From positions 1-9,540 of the forward strand of contig DUCW01000174.1 of the NCBI GenBank assembly GCA_012959595.1: DNA of 9,540 bases. The letters run 5' to 3'. Shown piece after piece: positions 1 to 7,064 of the stretch; positions within the stretch are counted from its first letter, which is position 1, and every line of letters starts with the position of its first letter. The notes under the pieces were generated by a model. The model searched no databases. It worked only from the letters and a program-made list of their open reading frames with translations, and was not told the DNA's origin. The stretch comes from Gemmatimonadota bacterium. GTDB lineage: Bacteria; Gemmatimonadota; Gemmatimonadetes; Longimicrobiales; Gaopeijiaceae. The position numbers and the translations under genes were made by a program.

Positions 1-640
1 GGTAACCGTCACCCAACAGAAAATCACCATTGGGAAGGAAGGCAAGTACGGCATTCTGCCCGAAATCTAAGGGTCCTGGGTTTGGGTTCTCACGTGGATT
101 CGGTCCTCCCTCGCCAAAAACAGGATTGGGATCCTCCATTCGCAGTAAGAGCTCGCTTCCGTCATTGCTAAACTTAAGGATTGCTTCGTGCACACCGTTC
201 CCACCTCGTTCGTCCACCCAGACGGCACGCTCGGGATCGTAAGGATTGATATAGATCTGATGAGGGCGATTGAAAATTGAATCCCACTGCGACCAATTCT
301 CAGTGATATTACCATCGCGATCGACAGCTACAAGAAAATTCCTCTGGAGCTCGTTACCTTCTCCCCGTTGAGACTGTCTACGTTGATCCCCCCACATCAC
401 AACCAAGACTCTATCAGGAGTGTCTGGCCAAACACCCGCAGCCGACCCCCAAGTCCAAGTCTCATCATGATCCGGTGCTGGCTTCCACCAACCTGGTATG
501 ACGTCATAAGGACCGTTCCGGTCATCGCCACCTTTGGCCACCCCAAATCGACTGCCGGGTGTCTCACTTTCTCCTACGCATGCAGACACTACCACAGTTG
601 CAACCAGCATGAGACCTAGACTGATACGTTTCAGCTCCAT
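1..640 (-). CDS. Lipoprotein with NHL/beta-propeller-like repeats, C-terminus cut off by the window edge
   Basis: The minus strand is open for 213 codons from the ATG at 640 to base 1 with no stop, so the 3' end lies outside the window. GGAG sits seven bases before the ATG, which supports this start. The N-terminus is a lipoprotein signal: MELKR, a hydrophobic stretch, then the lipobox VSAC with Cys about residue 20, followed by a Gly/Ser/Glu-rich linker. The exported part has spaced motifs such as NPYDPERAVWVDE, ILKFSNDGSELL and VLAFLPNGDFLLGDGY. These resemble blades of NHL-type six-bladed propellers, in which a D-G-x-[FL]-hydrophobic-x-D-x-Y unit recurs. The protein is therefore probably membrane-anchored in the cell envelope, binding a ligand or acting as a lyase-like propeller; the exact role cannot be told. 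It lies 53 bases after the S9 peptidase gene on the same strand and is probably co-transcribed with it. Confidence 0.8.
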   Translation of the reverse strand, partial: MELKRISLGLMLVATVVVSACVGESETPGSRFGVAKGGDDRNGPYDVIPGWWKPAPDHDETWTWGSAAGVWPDTPDRVLVVMWGDQRRQSQRGEGNELQRNFLVAVDRDGNITENWSQWDSIFNRPHQIYINPYDPERAVWVDERGGNGVHEAILKFSNDGSELLLRMEDPNPVFGEGGPNPRENPNPGPLDFGQNAVLAFLPNGDFLLGDGY

Positions 641-693
641 GTTCACTCTCCGTATAGATACTCGTTAATTCCCTTTCCTTCTCTCATTTTCTC

Positions 694-2751
694 CTAACTG
701 ATTGGTCTCCCATCCTTATATCGGTCAAACCAGGCTATCGTGTTAATGACTTTAGCAATCAGCTGACTAGGGCGATTCGAAATATTGTGAAAAGCTCCAG
801 GGATCTTTACGAGCGCAGTATCAATGCGTCTCAACTTCAAAGCATGATACAGTTGCTTTGCCTCTGAAAGAGGCGTACGCAAGTCTGCCGTTCCAACCAT
901 AACCATAGTTGGAGTTTCAATATTGCCCACTACTGAAAGTGGCGAGAAATCCCAATACACCTCTTGGTTTTCCCAAGGAGTGCCAGGGTACCGACGATAC
1001 ATATATCCATTGTAGTTATCGGCTACCAGAGTCTTGCTGATCCAGTTGACTACAGGCTTAGTCGCTACCGCAGCACGAAAACGGTCTGTATGCCCAACAA
1101 TCCAAGCGGTCATGATTCCACCTGCACTGCCTCCCGTCACATACAGCTGCTGCTCATCTATGTACCCTTCTTCGATAACTGCATCGACCGCAGAAATTAG
1201 ATCGTCGTAGTCGTTGCCAGGATAGTTGTGATAGAGAAGATCGCCGAATTCTTCTCCGTAACTGGTACTGCCTCGTGGATTTGAGTACACGACTACAAAA
1301 CCAGCTGTCGCATATAATTGAAATTCAGCCGCAAAACGATCGCCATAGTTAGATACTGGACCTCCATGGATCTCTAAAAGCAACGGATATTCACGATTCG
1401 GATCAAAATTCGGAGGATGTAATATCCAAGACTGTATCGGACGCCCATCATGGGATGATTCCGTCCAGAACATCTCAGCTTTAGCCAATTGTGTGCGACC
1501 TTTTAAATCACCGTTCAGATCTGTGATCGTCACTTGCTGCCCGTCAGATGTCATCAATGCCACTTCGCTCGGATCGTCGGAGCGAGTATAGGTAAACGCT
1601 ACCGTGCCATCGTCTGCAACTGAATAATTTCCCCCTCCGTAGGCTCTGGATGCGGAAGTTCCACCCAAATGTTCAGCGACAACCCTCCAATCTCCTGTAA
1701 GGGTAGTAAACCCTACCTTTGTAATTCCTTCATCATCATAGCTGAAGTACACTCCACTGCCATCATCGGCCCAGGATAAACCGGTTACGGAACGATCCAA
1801 TCCCTCGAGTAACGTGCGCTTATCTGAGCCGTCAGCACGCATGAAGTGGAGGTCGCTGGTTTGGTATGTGCGCACCCTATCTTCAAAGCCAGTATATGCA
1901 ATGTTGGCTCCATCAGGTGACATCACCTGCCCACCGTCTGGTCCTTCACGGCTGGTCAGAGCGTGGGAGACTCTGTCTTTGAGGGATACCCGAAAGATGT
2001 CGTTCTGACTCAATTCCCATTCCCAGCCTAAACGTCTGTTGGCACTGAACAGGATCGCCTGCCCATCAATGTCCCACACCGGTGCTCCGTGTTGGAAATC
2101 CCCTTCAGTAATCTGACGGGCAGAACCACCATCAGCTGGAATAACAAAAATGTGTCGGAAACCCGGTTCAATGACACCGCTACCATCGGCTTCATGTCGC
2201 ACCCTTGTTTCTACGATTGGTGGATCAGCCCATTCTGCTCCTGCTGGTCTCGCAGGCATGGCCGCTAGCACAGGTCGTGCTTCAGGAACGAGCATAGTAA
2301 ACGCGATCCGGCTTCCGTCTGGTGACCAAGCTATTCCTCCGGGCGAACGCTCCAGTTGCGTCAGACGAGCGATCTGTCCAGTCTCAACCCAATAAACGTA
2401 GATCTCACTACCCTCTGCACTTCCAGACACAAATGCTATACGAGTACCATCCGGTGACCATCGTGGTGAAGATTCTGACTGGTCTGCGCTCGTAAGTTTT
2501 CTATGTTTAGATCCATCCGTATTCACCAGCCACAAACGCCCTTCTCGCCGGTCCCTCATGATGCTCATCGAGTATCTTACATATGCCACGGTGGCAGCAT
2601 CCGGAGAGATCTGAACGTCTGACGCATACTCAATATCAAACACGTCTTCGTTGGCAAATGGAGACTGCTCAGCAGAAGTTGTCGTCGCCAAAAAAATCAG
2701 AGCCATCAGGGAAAAAGCACTGAAAGCCCCAAACCGTATCATCTTTTTCAC
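694..2751 (-). CDS. Exported S9-family serine peptidase (prolyl oligopeptidase / acylaminoacyl-peptidase type)
   Basis: This 685-residue protein has the full S9 layout. A signal peptide (about residues 1-27, MKKMIRFG then a hydrophobic core, cleaved near TSA-EQ) sends it to the periplasm. Residues about 35-400 form a beta-propeller with repeated WSPDG-type motifs (RWSPDGTRIAF, AWSPDGSRIAF, SPDGANIAY). The alpha/beta hydrolase domain follows, with LLLEIHGGP, nucleophile motif GGSAGG (Ser542), Asp623 in GTADLRTP and His655 in GAFHN, so the catalytic triad is complete by my count. S9 enzymes cut short peptides after proline or release N-acyl amino acids; the propeller filters substrate size. The start is GTG at 2751, with GAGAGGG eight bases upstream; the in-frame ATG at 2742 is less well spaced. 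It leads the propeller lipoprotein gene and diverges from the deacylase gene. Its exact substrate preference cannot be read from the sequence. Confidence 0.93.
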   Translation of the reverse strand: MKKMIRFGAFSAFSLMALIFLATTTSAEQSPFANEDVFDIEYASDVQISPDAATVAYVRYSMSIMRDRREGRLWLVNTDGSKHRKLTSADQSESSPRWSPDGTRIAFVSGSAEGSEIYVYWVETGQIARLTQLERSPGGIAWSPDGSRIAFTMLVPEARPVLAAMPARPAGAEWADPPIVETRVRHEADGSGVIEPGFRHIFVIPADGGSARQITEGDFQHGAPVWDIDGQAILFSANRRLGWEWELSQNDIFRVSLKDRVSHALTSREGPDGGQVMSPDGANIAYTGFEDRVRTYQTSDLHFMRADGSDKRTLLEGLDRSVTGLSWADDGSGVYFSYDDEGITKVGFTTLTGDWRVVAEHLGGTSASRAYGGGNYSVADDGTVAFTYTRSDDPSEVALMTSDGQQVTITDLNGDLKGRTQLAKAEMFWTESSHDGRPIQSWILHPPNFDPNREYPLLLEIHGGPVSNYGDRFAAEFQLYATAGFVVVYSNPRGSTSYGEEFGDLLYHNYPGNDYDDLISAVDAVIEEGYIDEQQLYVTGGSAGGIMTAWIVGHTDRFRAAVATKPVVNWISKTLVADNYNGYMYRRYPGTPWENQEVYWDFSPLSVVGNIETPTMVMVGTADLRTPLSEAKQLYHALKLRRIDTALVKIPGAFHNISNRPSQLIAKVINTIAWFDRYKDGRPIS

Positions 2752-2789
2752 AGAGATTGCCCTCTCGTCTTAAGTTGTTTTTGGAAAAA

Positions 2790-2817
2790 TGTGTAGAGCG
2801 TAGCATGCACGAGTCAA
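2790..2817 (-). promoter_or_regulatory. Candidate sigma-70 promoter for the S9 peptidase gene
   Basis: On the minus strand, TTGACT (complement of 2812-2817, five of six bases of the -35 consensus) is followed after 16 bases by TACACA (complement of 2790-2795, only three of six bases of the -10 consensus). It would give a leader of roughly 30 bases before the GTG at 2751. The -35 is good but the -10 is poor, so this is a tentative call. Confidence 0.3.
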
Positions 2818-2841
2818 ATTCACCGTCCTGTCTCCATATTT

Positions 2842-2916
2842 TCAGACGATTCCCTGATCAGAAGCCTCACACCCAATCCCTAATAGTGTGCCGGCCAGTA
2901 ACCATGCCTTGTTCAT
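2842..2916 (-). CDS. Possible 24-codon lipoprotein signal-like ORF (doubtful)
   Basis: An ATG at 2916 opens a 24-residue frame ending in TGA. It reads MNKAWLLAGTLLGIGCEA and then six polar residues, that is, a charged N-terminus, a hydrophobic core and a lipobox-like LGIGC. Such a tiny peptide could be a minimal lipoprotein, or the remnant of a longer lipoprotein whose frame is now stopped. GGGG lies only four bases before the ATG, so the ribosome site is weak. The candidate promoter of the S9 peptidase lies just downstream. It could equally be chance. Confidence 0.18.
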   Translation of the reverse strand: MNKAWLLAGTLLGIGCEASDQGIV

Positions 2917-3220
2917 GTGGCCCCATTGTGAATTTGGATCTTAGTATACGGAAGACTTCCAGTGAACAAAATACTGTACAGAGTTTTCTCTACAAAACAA
3001 AACCGCTCTATCGCGGACACCCATTCGTTAGCAGAAGGGATTTTCAGGCTGTGTAGAAAACTAGTTATTCGATAGTTCATCTACGCTATCCGTTTGCCAT
3101 TATTTAAAAAATGACTCGTCTTTTCTTTCAGATCAGTCCCTAGAGAGTTAACCTTAATTCTTAGCCCGCTAACTCAGTACGGTGACGGAACTTACCACCC
3201 AACAAAGTAGCTTCCACCAG

Positions 3221-3226
3221 TATAAT
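3221..3226 (+). promoter_or_regulatory. Candidate -10 element (TATAAT) for the deacylase gene
   Basis: A perfect TATAAT lies 14 bases before the TTG start at 3241. No -35 match or TGn extension stands at the right distance. If used, the transcript would start about 8 bases before the TTG, giving an almost leaderless message, which would fit the lack of a strong SD there. This is weak evidence on its own. Confidence 0.25.
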
Positions 3227-3240
3227 GAGGACGAGAGACC

Positions 3241-4905
3241 TTGAGACGAAAAGATTTCTTCCGAACCGTAGCGGCTGTTGGAGTCGCAACATTGCGGTCA
3301 CCCTCTTCCGCACACAGTCAGCACCGTGCAGATCTGGTCCTGAGAGGGGCACATGTCCTCGATGGGACTGGGCATAGAGGCCGCAAGGTCGACGTCGCCG
3401 TTACAGGTGACCGGATTACATCTGTCGGATCAACTCTCCCTTCAGGGGCATCAGAAATAGATCTCCAAGGCCTGGCTTTGTCTCCGGGATTCATAGATAT
3501 CCATTCCCATGCCGACCTGTCGCTCCTCGTCAATAACAAGGCCGAAAGCCGAATCCGACAGGGGGTCACGTTGGAAATTACGGGCCAGGATGGAAACTCT
3601 ATTGGGCCCTGGTCGGATGCTGGATTTGAGGACACCCGAGACAGCTACCGCAACCGATACGGGATCGAGATAGATTTCCGGGATCCAGTGGGATTCCTGG
3701 ACCGTGTCGACCGGGAGCGTCCAGCCGTTAACGTAGGGACAATGGTCGGCAATGGAGCCCTGCGTGGTCTAATAGTAGGCTACTCTGATCGTCCGGCAAC
3801 CGAAACCGAGATGTCGACCATGCAGTCGCTATTGTCGGGACAGATCGCGGGAGGATGCGTCGGTTTATCGTCTGGTCTGGAGTACACCCCAAGCGGGCTT
3901 GCCAACCTAGAGGAGCTTGTCGAACTCGCATCCGTATTGCAAGGCACAGGGTACCCCTACGCCTCACATATGCGAAACGAGGACGATCGACTCCTGGCAG
4001 CGGTTGAAGAAGCACTCCACGTAGGCAGACTCGCCAATGTTCCTGTCCAAATCTCCCACCTGAAGGCTCAGGGCCAAAGGAACTACTGGAAAGCAGACGC
4101 TGCCCTCAAACTTTTAGAACAAGCAAAAGCCGATGGTGTTGATGTGCATTTCGATCGTTATCCATATACAGCCTATGCGACTGGGTTATCCAATCTATTT
4201 CCCAGTGAATACCGGACAGGTGGAAATCAAGAGTTCCTCAAGCGTCTAAGAGATCCTGAATCTGCAAACCGCTTGGAAAAAGCATGTCGAGAAAAAGTTG
4301 CCTTGCTAGGAGACTGGAATTCAGTCCAGATCTCAAGCACAGGGACTTCCACAGCATGGGCACGCGGTGGCTTGGTCGGAGATCTAGCCCGTGCTCGAGG
4401 TGTTGAGGCCTATGAACTCGTGATAGATCTCCTGGAAACAAACGGAGGAAGTGTCGGAATGATCGGACACGGGATGAGTGAAGAGAATACTGCAAAGATA
4501 CTCGCTCATCCGCTCGGAATGCTATGCTCGGATGGTGGAAGCTACGCACCATACGGACCACTTTCAGGCGGCTCTCCCCATCCTCGTGGATACGGTTCTT
4601 TCCCTCGATTCCTAGGCCACTATGTTCGGGAAACTGGAGCACTCACCCTAGAATCAGCGATCCATAAAGTGACCCAAATGCCAGCGCAAAAATTACGACT
4701 ACAAGACCGCGGCATCATAAAAGCTGGAGCGTTTGCCGATCTTGTCGCTTTCGACCCTGCAACCATTAACGACCAGGCAACATTTAACGATCCTCATCAA
4801 TATCCAATTGGTATACCCCTAGTGATTGTTAATGGAGTGGTGACACTGCGTGACGGTGAGCACACGGGTGACCTTGCTGGTCGTGCAGTGAGGGGAGCAC
4901 CCTAA
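3241..4905 (+). CDS. N-acyl-D-amino-acid deacylase family amidohydrolase, exported
   Basis: This 554-residue protein belongs to the D-aminoacylase branch of the metal-dependent amidohydrolases, which remove the acyl group from N-acyl-D-amino acids. The metal motif HSH (His88, His90) in GFIDIHSHADLS, SHMRNE (His243), QISHLKAQG (His273) and CSDGG (Asp431) fit the expected ligands and catalytic Asp. The usual NCG cysteine is replaced: here the loop reads EITGQDG, with Asp117 at that place. The C-terminal GAFADLVAFDP and VIVNGVV segments form the small beta-sandwich typical of the superfamily. The N-terminus MRRKDFFRTVAAVGVA resembles a Tat signal, best aligned as R-K-D-F-F-R, followed by AHSQ as a likely cleavage site. 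The start is TTG: an in-frame TGA at 3226 rules out any upstream start, and only GAGA serves as a weak SD. It diverges from the S9 peptidase, suggesting shared peptide or amino-acid salvage. Confidence 0.9.
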   Translation: MRRKDFFRTVAAVGVATLRSPSSAHSQHRADLVLRGAHVLDGTGHRGRKVDVAVTGDRITSVGSTLPSGASEIDLQGLALSPGFIDIHSHADLSLLVNNKAESRIRQGVTLEITGQDGNSIGPWSDAGFEDTRDSYRNRYGIEIDFRDPVGFLDRVDRERPAVNVGTMVGNGALRGLIVGYSDRPATETEMSTMQSLLSGQIAGGCVGLSSGLEYTPSGLANLEELVELASVLQGTGYPYASHMRNEDDRLLAAVEEALHVGRLANVPVQISHLKAQGQRNYWKADAALKLLEQAKADGVDVHFDRYPYTAYATGLSNLFPSEYRTGGNQEFLKRLRDPESANRLEKACREKVALLGDWNSVQISSTGTSTAWARGGLVGDLARARGVEAYELVIDLLETNGGSVGMIGHGMSEENTAKILAHPLGMLCSDGGSYAPYGPLSGGSPHPRGYGSFPRFLGHYVRETGALTLESAIHKVTQMPAQKLRLQDRGIIKAGAFADLVAFDPATINDQATFNDPHQYPIGIPLVIVNGVVTLRDGEHTGDLAGRAVRGAP

Positions 4906-4963
4906 TAGATAAGGTTTTACTCGAGGTTACTCTCAGATCCGCACCGAAAGAGCCACCTATCAA

Positions 4964-5431
4964 CTAGTCACTCACGGTCACTTTTTCCATAACCACATCT
5001 TCGGTCGGTCGGTCGGCCGCACTGGTCTGGACCCGTCCTATCGCCTCTACTACCTCTAGCCCGGTTGATACTTTGCCAAAAATGGCGTGCTTACCGTCCA
5101 ACCAAGGCGTAGCTGCAAGAGTGATAAAAAACTGCGAACCACCAGTGTTTGGACCAGCGTTAGCCATGGAAAATACGCCAGCTTCACTATGGGTCAGACC
5201 TTCTCCGAATTCATCTGGAATCGTATATCCGGGTCCTCCCCTGCCCGTACCGTCAGGGTCACCACCTTGAACCATGAATCCCTCTATCACTCGGTGAAAC
5301 ACCACGCCGTCATAATAGCCTTTTTTTGCCAATTCTATGAAGTTACCTACAGTTTTTGGAGTGCCATCTTGAAATAATTCCGCTTCTATAGTGCCGAGGT
5401 TTGTTTCGATGGTCACGGTCGGATTACTCAT
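4964..5431 (-). CDS. ppiB: Cyclophilin-type peptidyl-prolyl cis-trans isomerase
   Basis: This complete 155-residue single-domain cyclophilin speeds cis-trans isomerisation of X-Pro bonds during protein folding. All main motifs are present: FHRVI with catalytic Arg47, GFMVQGGDPDGTGRGGPGY (Phe52, Gln55), NTGGSQFFIT (Phe101/Phe102), and TPWLDGKHAIFGKV with Trp110 (the cyclosporin-contact Trp of human CypA) and His115. There is no signal peptide, so it is cytoplasmic. The length fits bacterial PpiB-type enzymes; the symbol rests on family only, since several paralogues may exist. AGGAG five bases before the ATG supports the start. It converges on the deacylase gene, 58 bases away, with no clear terminator between. 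A (TCGG)4 tract lies in its 3' part. Confidence 0.95.
   Translation of the reverse strand: MSNPTVTIETNLGTIEAELFQDGTPKTVGNFIELAKKGYYDGVVFHRVIEGFMVQGGDPDGTGRGGPGYTIPDEFGEGLTHSEAGVFSMANAGPNTGGSQFFITLAATPWLDGKHAIFGKVSTGLEVVEAIGRVQTSAADRPTEDVVMEKVTVSD
5001..5016. repeat. Tetranucleotide tract (TCGG)x4 inside the cyclophilin gene
   Basis: Four perfect tandem copies of TCGG (CCGA on the coding strand) encode the Asp-Arg-Pro-Thr-Glu region near residues 139-144. Slippage by one unit would shift the frame and alter only about the last dozen residues, downstream of all catalytic positions. Confidence 0.75.
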
Positions 5432-5549
5432 TATTTCTCCTGAACAATATTTCTAACAGATACTACTAGCGACGTCATAGAAGACTATGGAAAAACGGCT
5501 ATGGTTTCTTAAGTGACTCGTCCCCCTACCCAGAGGGTTCTTATACCCT

Positions 5550-5714
5550 TCACTTCTTCCTATGGAACACAACTAGTAACAACCCTAGTCCTAATATCAC
5601 TGCACCAACAGTAGTTTTGTCAGAGTACATCAGAGAGGCTCCACCGCCACACAGTGCGTAGCCCAACCATCTTCTGTATTTGGTAAAATGCGGACTGCTT
5701 TCCTCGCCACTCAT
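5550..5714 (-). CDS. Small membrane protein, 54 aa, unknown function
   Basis: An ATG at 5714 opens 54 codons ending in TGA. GGGAGA stands six bases before the ATG, a well-placed SD. The protein starts polar (MSGEESSPHF), then has a basic patch KYRRW, a short Gly-rich hydrophobic stretch (about 17-30), a polar SDKTT turn, a strong membrane helix AVILGLGLLLVVF (about 38-50) and a basic HRKK end. That is a typical layout for a one- or two-helix membrane protein with a positive-inside tail. It lies 118 bases upstream of the cyclophilin gene on the same strand and might share its transcript. I do not recognise a family. SD, composition and clean topology make it a likely real gene. Confidence 0.6.
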   Translation of the reverse strand: MSGEESSPHFTKYRRWLGYALCGGGASLMYSDKTTVGAVILGLGLLLVVFHRKK

Positions 5715-5743
5715 TGCATCTCTCCCATTAATTTAAGAATAGT

Positions 5744-5872
5744 ATGACCAAAACTAAAACACTTGCTAAAGAAACAGAACACTCTTTCAACAACAGGGAG
5801 CCAATTCTCGTCCGAAACCTATTAGCTTTACCAATCTTGGACTACTTCAAACCAGTACCTCTCGACAAATAA
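5744..5872 (+). CDS. Short ORF of 42 codons ahead of the YczE-like gene (doubtful)
   Basis: An ATG at 5744 opens 42 codons ending in TAA, 15 bases before the YczE-like ATG. The peptide begins with a lysine/threonine-rich MTKTKTLAKE and ends with a hydrophobic stretch LLALPILDYF. Only a weak AAG-type SD precedes it. It may be an upstream peptide co-translated with the membrane protein, or just the leader of that transcript. No family is recognised. Confidence 0.28.
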   Translation: MTKTKTLAKETEHSFNNREPILVRNLLALPILDYFKPVPLDK

Positions 5873-5887
5873 GGACCGATAAACTGC

Positions 5888-6532
5888 ATGACCCTAGACA
5901 CATTCTTTAGCTTGAAATTCTGGATATATATGGGCAGACTTCAAATCGGTTTATTCCTTTACGGAGTGGCAGTGTCTTTGATGTTAGAGGCTCACATCGG
6001 ACTTGATCCTTGGTCTGCTTTTCATGAAATCATAAGTATTCGATCTGGTTTCACTTTTGGTCGCATCTCTCAAAGCTTTGGATTCATGATCATCATTTTC
6101 AGCTGGTTAGTGCTATCAGTTAAACCTGGCTTAGCTACCGTTCTTAATATGTTAACAGTAGGACCCTGGATAGATTTCGTGCGTGTTCAGGATTGGATGC
6201 CTGAGGCCACTGGAGGCCTGTATGGGATCATTCAATTTTTCGGAGGAATAAGTATAATGGGGCTAGCCAGTGCACTTTATATCGGAGCACGCCTTGGAGC
6301 AGGACCGAGAGATGGATTCGCCATGGGATTATCCAACAAACTCGGTAAAAGCCTTCGTTTTACAAGAAACAGTGTAGAGATAACAGTACTACTGATAGCA
6401 GCCATCCTAGGAGGCTCAATAGGGTTGGGAACAGTAATTTTTGCAGTGTCGATGGGACCTATCATGCAACTAAGTTTGAGAATCTGCCGAGTGTCACTGG
6501 ACCCTTCACCAAGTTTCTCACTAACTAAATGA
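5888..6532 (+). CDS. YczE/YyaS-type integral membrane protein
   Basis: This 214-residue protein is almost entirely hydrophobic, with about six membrane segments (roughly residues 17-36, 60-78, 82-97, 111-132, 162-180, 182-200). Two related motifs mark the family: HIGLDPWSAFHE near 36-47 and LGAGPRDGFAMGL near 136-148. They recur in the two halves, which suggests an internally duplicated fold. In Bacillus subtilis, YczE is needed for surfactin production through an unknown mechanism; transport or membrane assembly is only presumed. The start is uncertain: ATG 5888 has AAGGA twelve bases upstream, and the in-frame ATG at 5930 (MGRLQIGLFL) matches more closely where relatives usually begin. The gene converges on the DCC oxidoreductase, 109 bases away, without a clear terminator. 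Confidence 0.8.
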   Translation: MTLDTFFSLKFWIYMGRLQIGLFLYGVAVSLMLEAHIGLDPWSAFHEIISIRSGFTFGRISQSFGFMIIIFSWLVLSVKPGLATVLNMLTVGPWIDFVRVQDWMPEATGGLYGIIQFFGGISIMGLASALYIGARLGAGPRDGFAMGLSNKLGKSLRFTRNSVEITVLLIAAILGGSIGLGTVIFAVSMGPIMQLSLRICRVSLDPSPSFSLTK

Positions 6533-6641
6533 GGGATTTTCAATCATTTTCGATCGCGTTCCTACTGGCGATATCCAGGGCCACTGCACTTAGAGGCCAA
6601 AGCTGGAAATAGTCCCGCAACCGACGCTCTTAAGAGATTAC

Positions 6642-7064
6642 TCAGTCCAGGAACCTGAAGCTCATCTCAGACGATGGGGTGGTGCAGGAGTCCAAACGTC
6701 CAAAATATTGATAGCGTGAACGAGCAAAAAGATCATACGCCCAATCTCGTAATGGTTTAGGGACAACTCTAAGAACCCCAAGAATTCGCCACAATCCACC
6801 CAAATACCAAGCGATTCTCAGTACTGCACTTGATCTTACATATACTTGCTCTTCCTTCCCCATAGCTCCCAACTCTACAACGATCAGAGAATCCATTCCT
6901 TTCAGTGGCGAGTGTCGTTGTCTCAGCGAAGACGCGAACTCGCCCTGGAGAGGAGCAAATTTGAGCACACCTTCTGGATTGACCCTTAGAATAAACTGTA
7001 CCGTTCGATCGCAAAAACCACAAAGACCGTCGTAAAGAAGTACTGGTGAACGTACCATTGTCAC
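6642..7064 (-). CDS. DCC-family thiol-disulfide oxidoreductase (DUF393, YuxK-like)
   Basis: This 140-residue protein shows the family signature YDGLCGFCDRTV, with a CxxC pair at Cys15 and Cys18, and the conserved C-terminal block ARSRYQYFGRLDSC. The family is named for the D-x-x-C-x-x-C motif and is thought to have a thioredoxin-like fold with redox activity; true substrates are not known. No signal peptide is seen. The start is probably the GTG at 7064, which overlaps the methyltransferase stop by four bases (GTGA), implying coupled translation; the ATG at 7058 is an alternative. Confidence 0.88.
   Translation of the reverse strand: MTMVRSPVLLYDGLCGFCDRTVQFILRVNPEGVLKFAPLQGEFASSLRQRHSPLKGMDSLIVVELGAMGKEEQVYVRSSAVLRIAWYLGGLWRILGVLRVVPKPLRDWAYDLFARSRYQYFGRLDSCTTPSSEMSFRFLD

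Larger units (their letters stand above)
2752..3240. other. Divergent intergenic region between the S9 peptidase and deacylase genes
   Basis: These 489 bases must hold promoters for both divergent genes. I see a TTGACT/TACACA pair facing the peptidase and a perfect TATAAT facing the deacylase. There are weak inverted repeats: CCGC/GCGG around 3002-3015 and GATAG/CTATC around 3071-3090. No stem followed by a T run is seen. Short ORFs exist here (99 codons plus; 55 and 24 codons minus), but none has a convincing SD or family resemblance. The 24-codon one has a lipobox and is listed separately. Confidence 0.5.

Noticed and set aside
2757..3056. Plus-strand ORF of 99 codons in the divergent intergenic region
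   Set aside because: No SD, starts opposite the 5' end of the S9 peptidase leader, and the protein has no signal, domain or sensible composition.
2913..3080. Minus-strand ORF of 55 codons (MNYRITSFLH) whose stop overlaps the ATG of the 24-codon lipobox ORF
   Set aside because: The ATGA overlap is suggestive, but there is no SD and the residue make-up looks random; it may be chance in an AT-rich gap.
3161..3635. Minus-strand ORFs of 63 and 105 codons over the deacylase 5' end
   Set aside because: They are antisense shadows of a well-supported amidohydrolase gene and show no domain features.
5465..5500. Small CATAG/CTATG inverted repeat upstream of the cyclophilin as an operator
   Set aside because: Five pairs with a four-base loop occur often by chance, and no promoter elements stand around it.
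6529..6612. 27-codon plus-strand ORF whose ATG overlaps the YczE-like stop
   Set aside because: Too short, no SD of its own, no recognisable pattern; the ATGA overlap alone is not enough.
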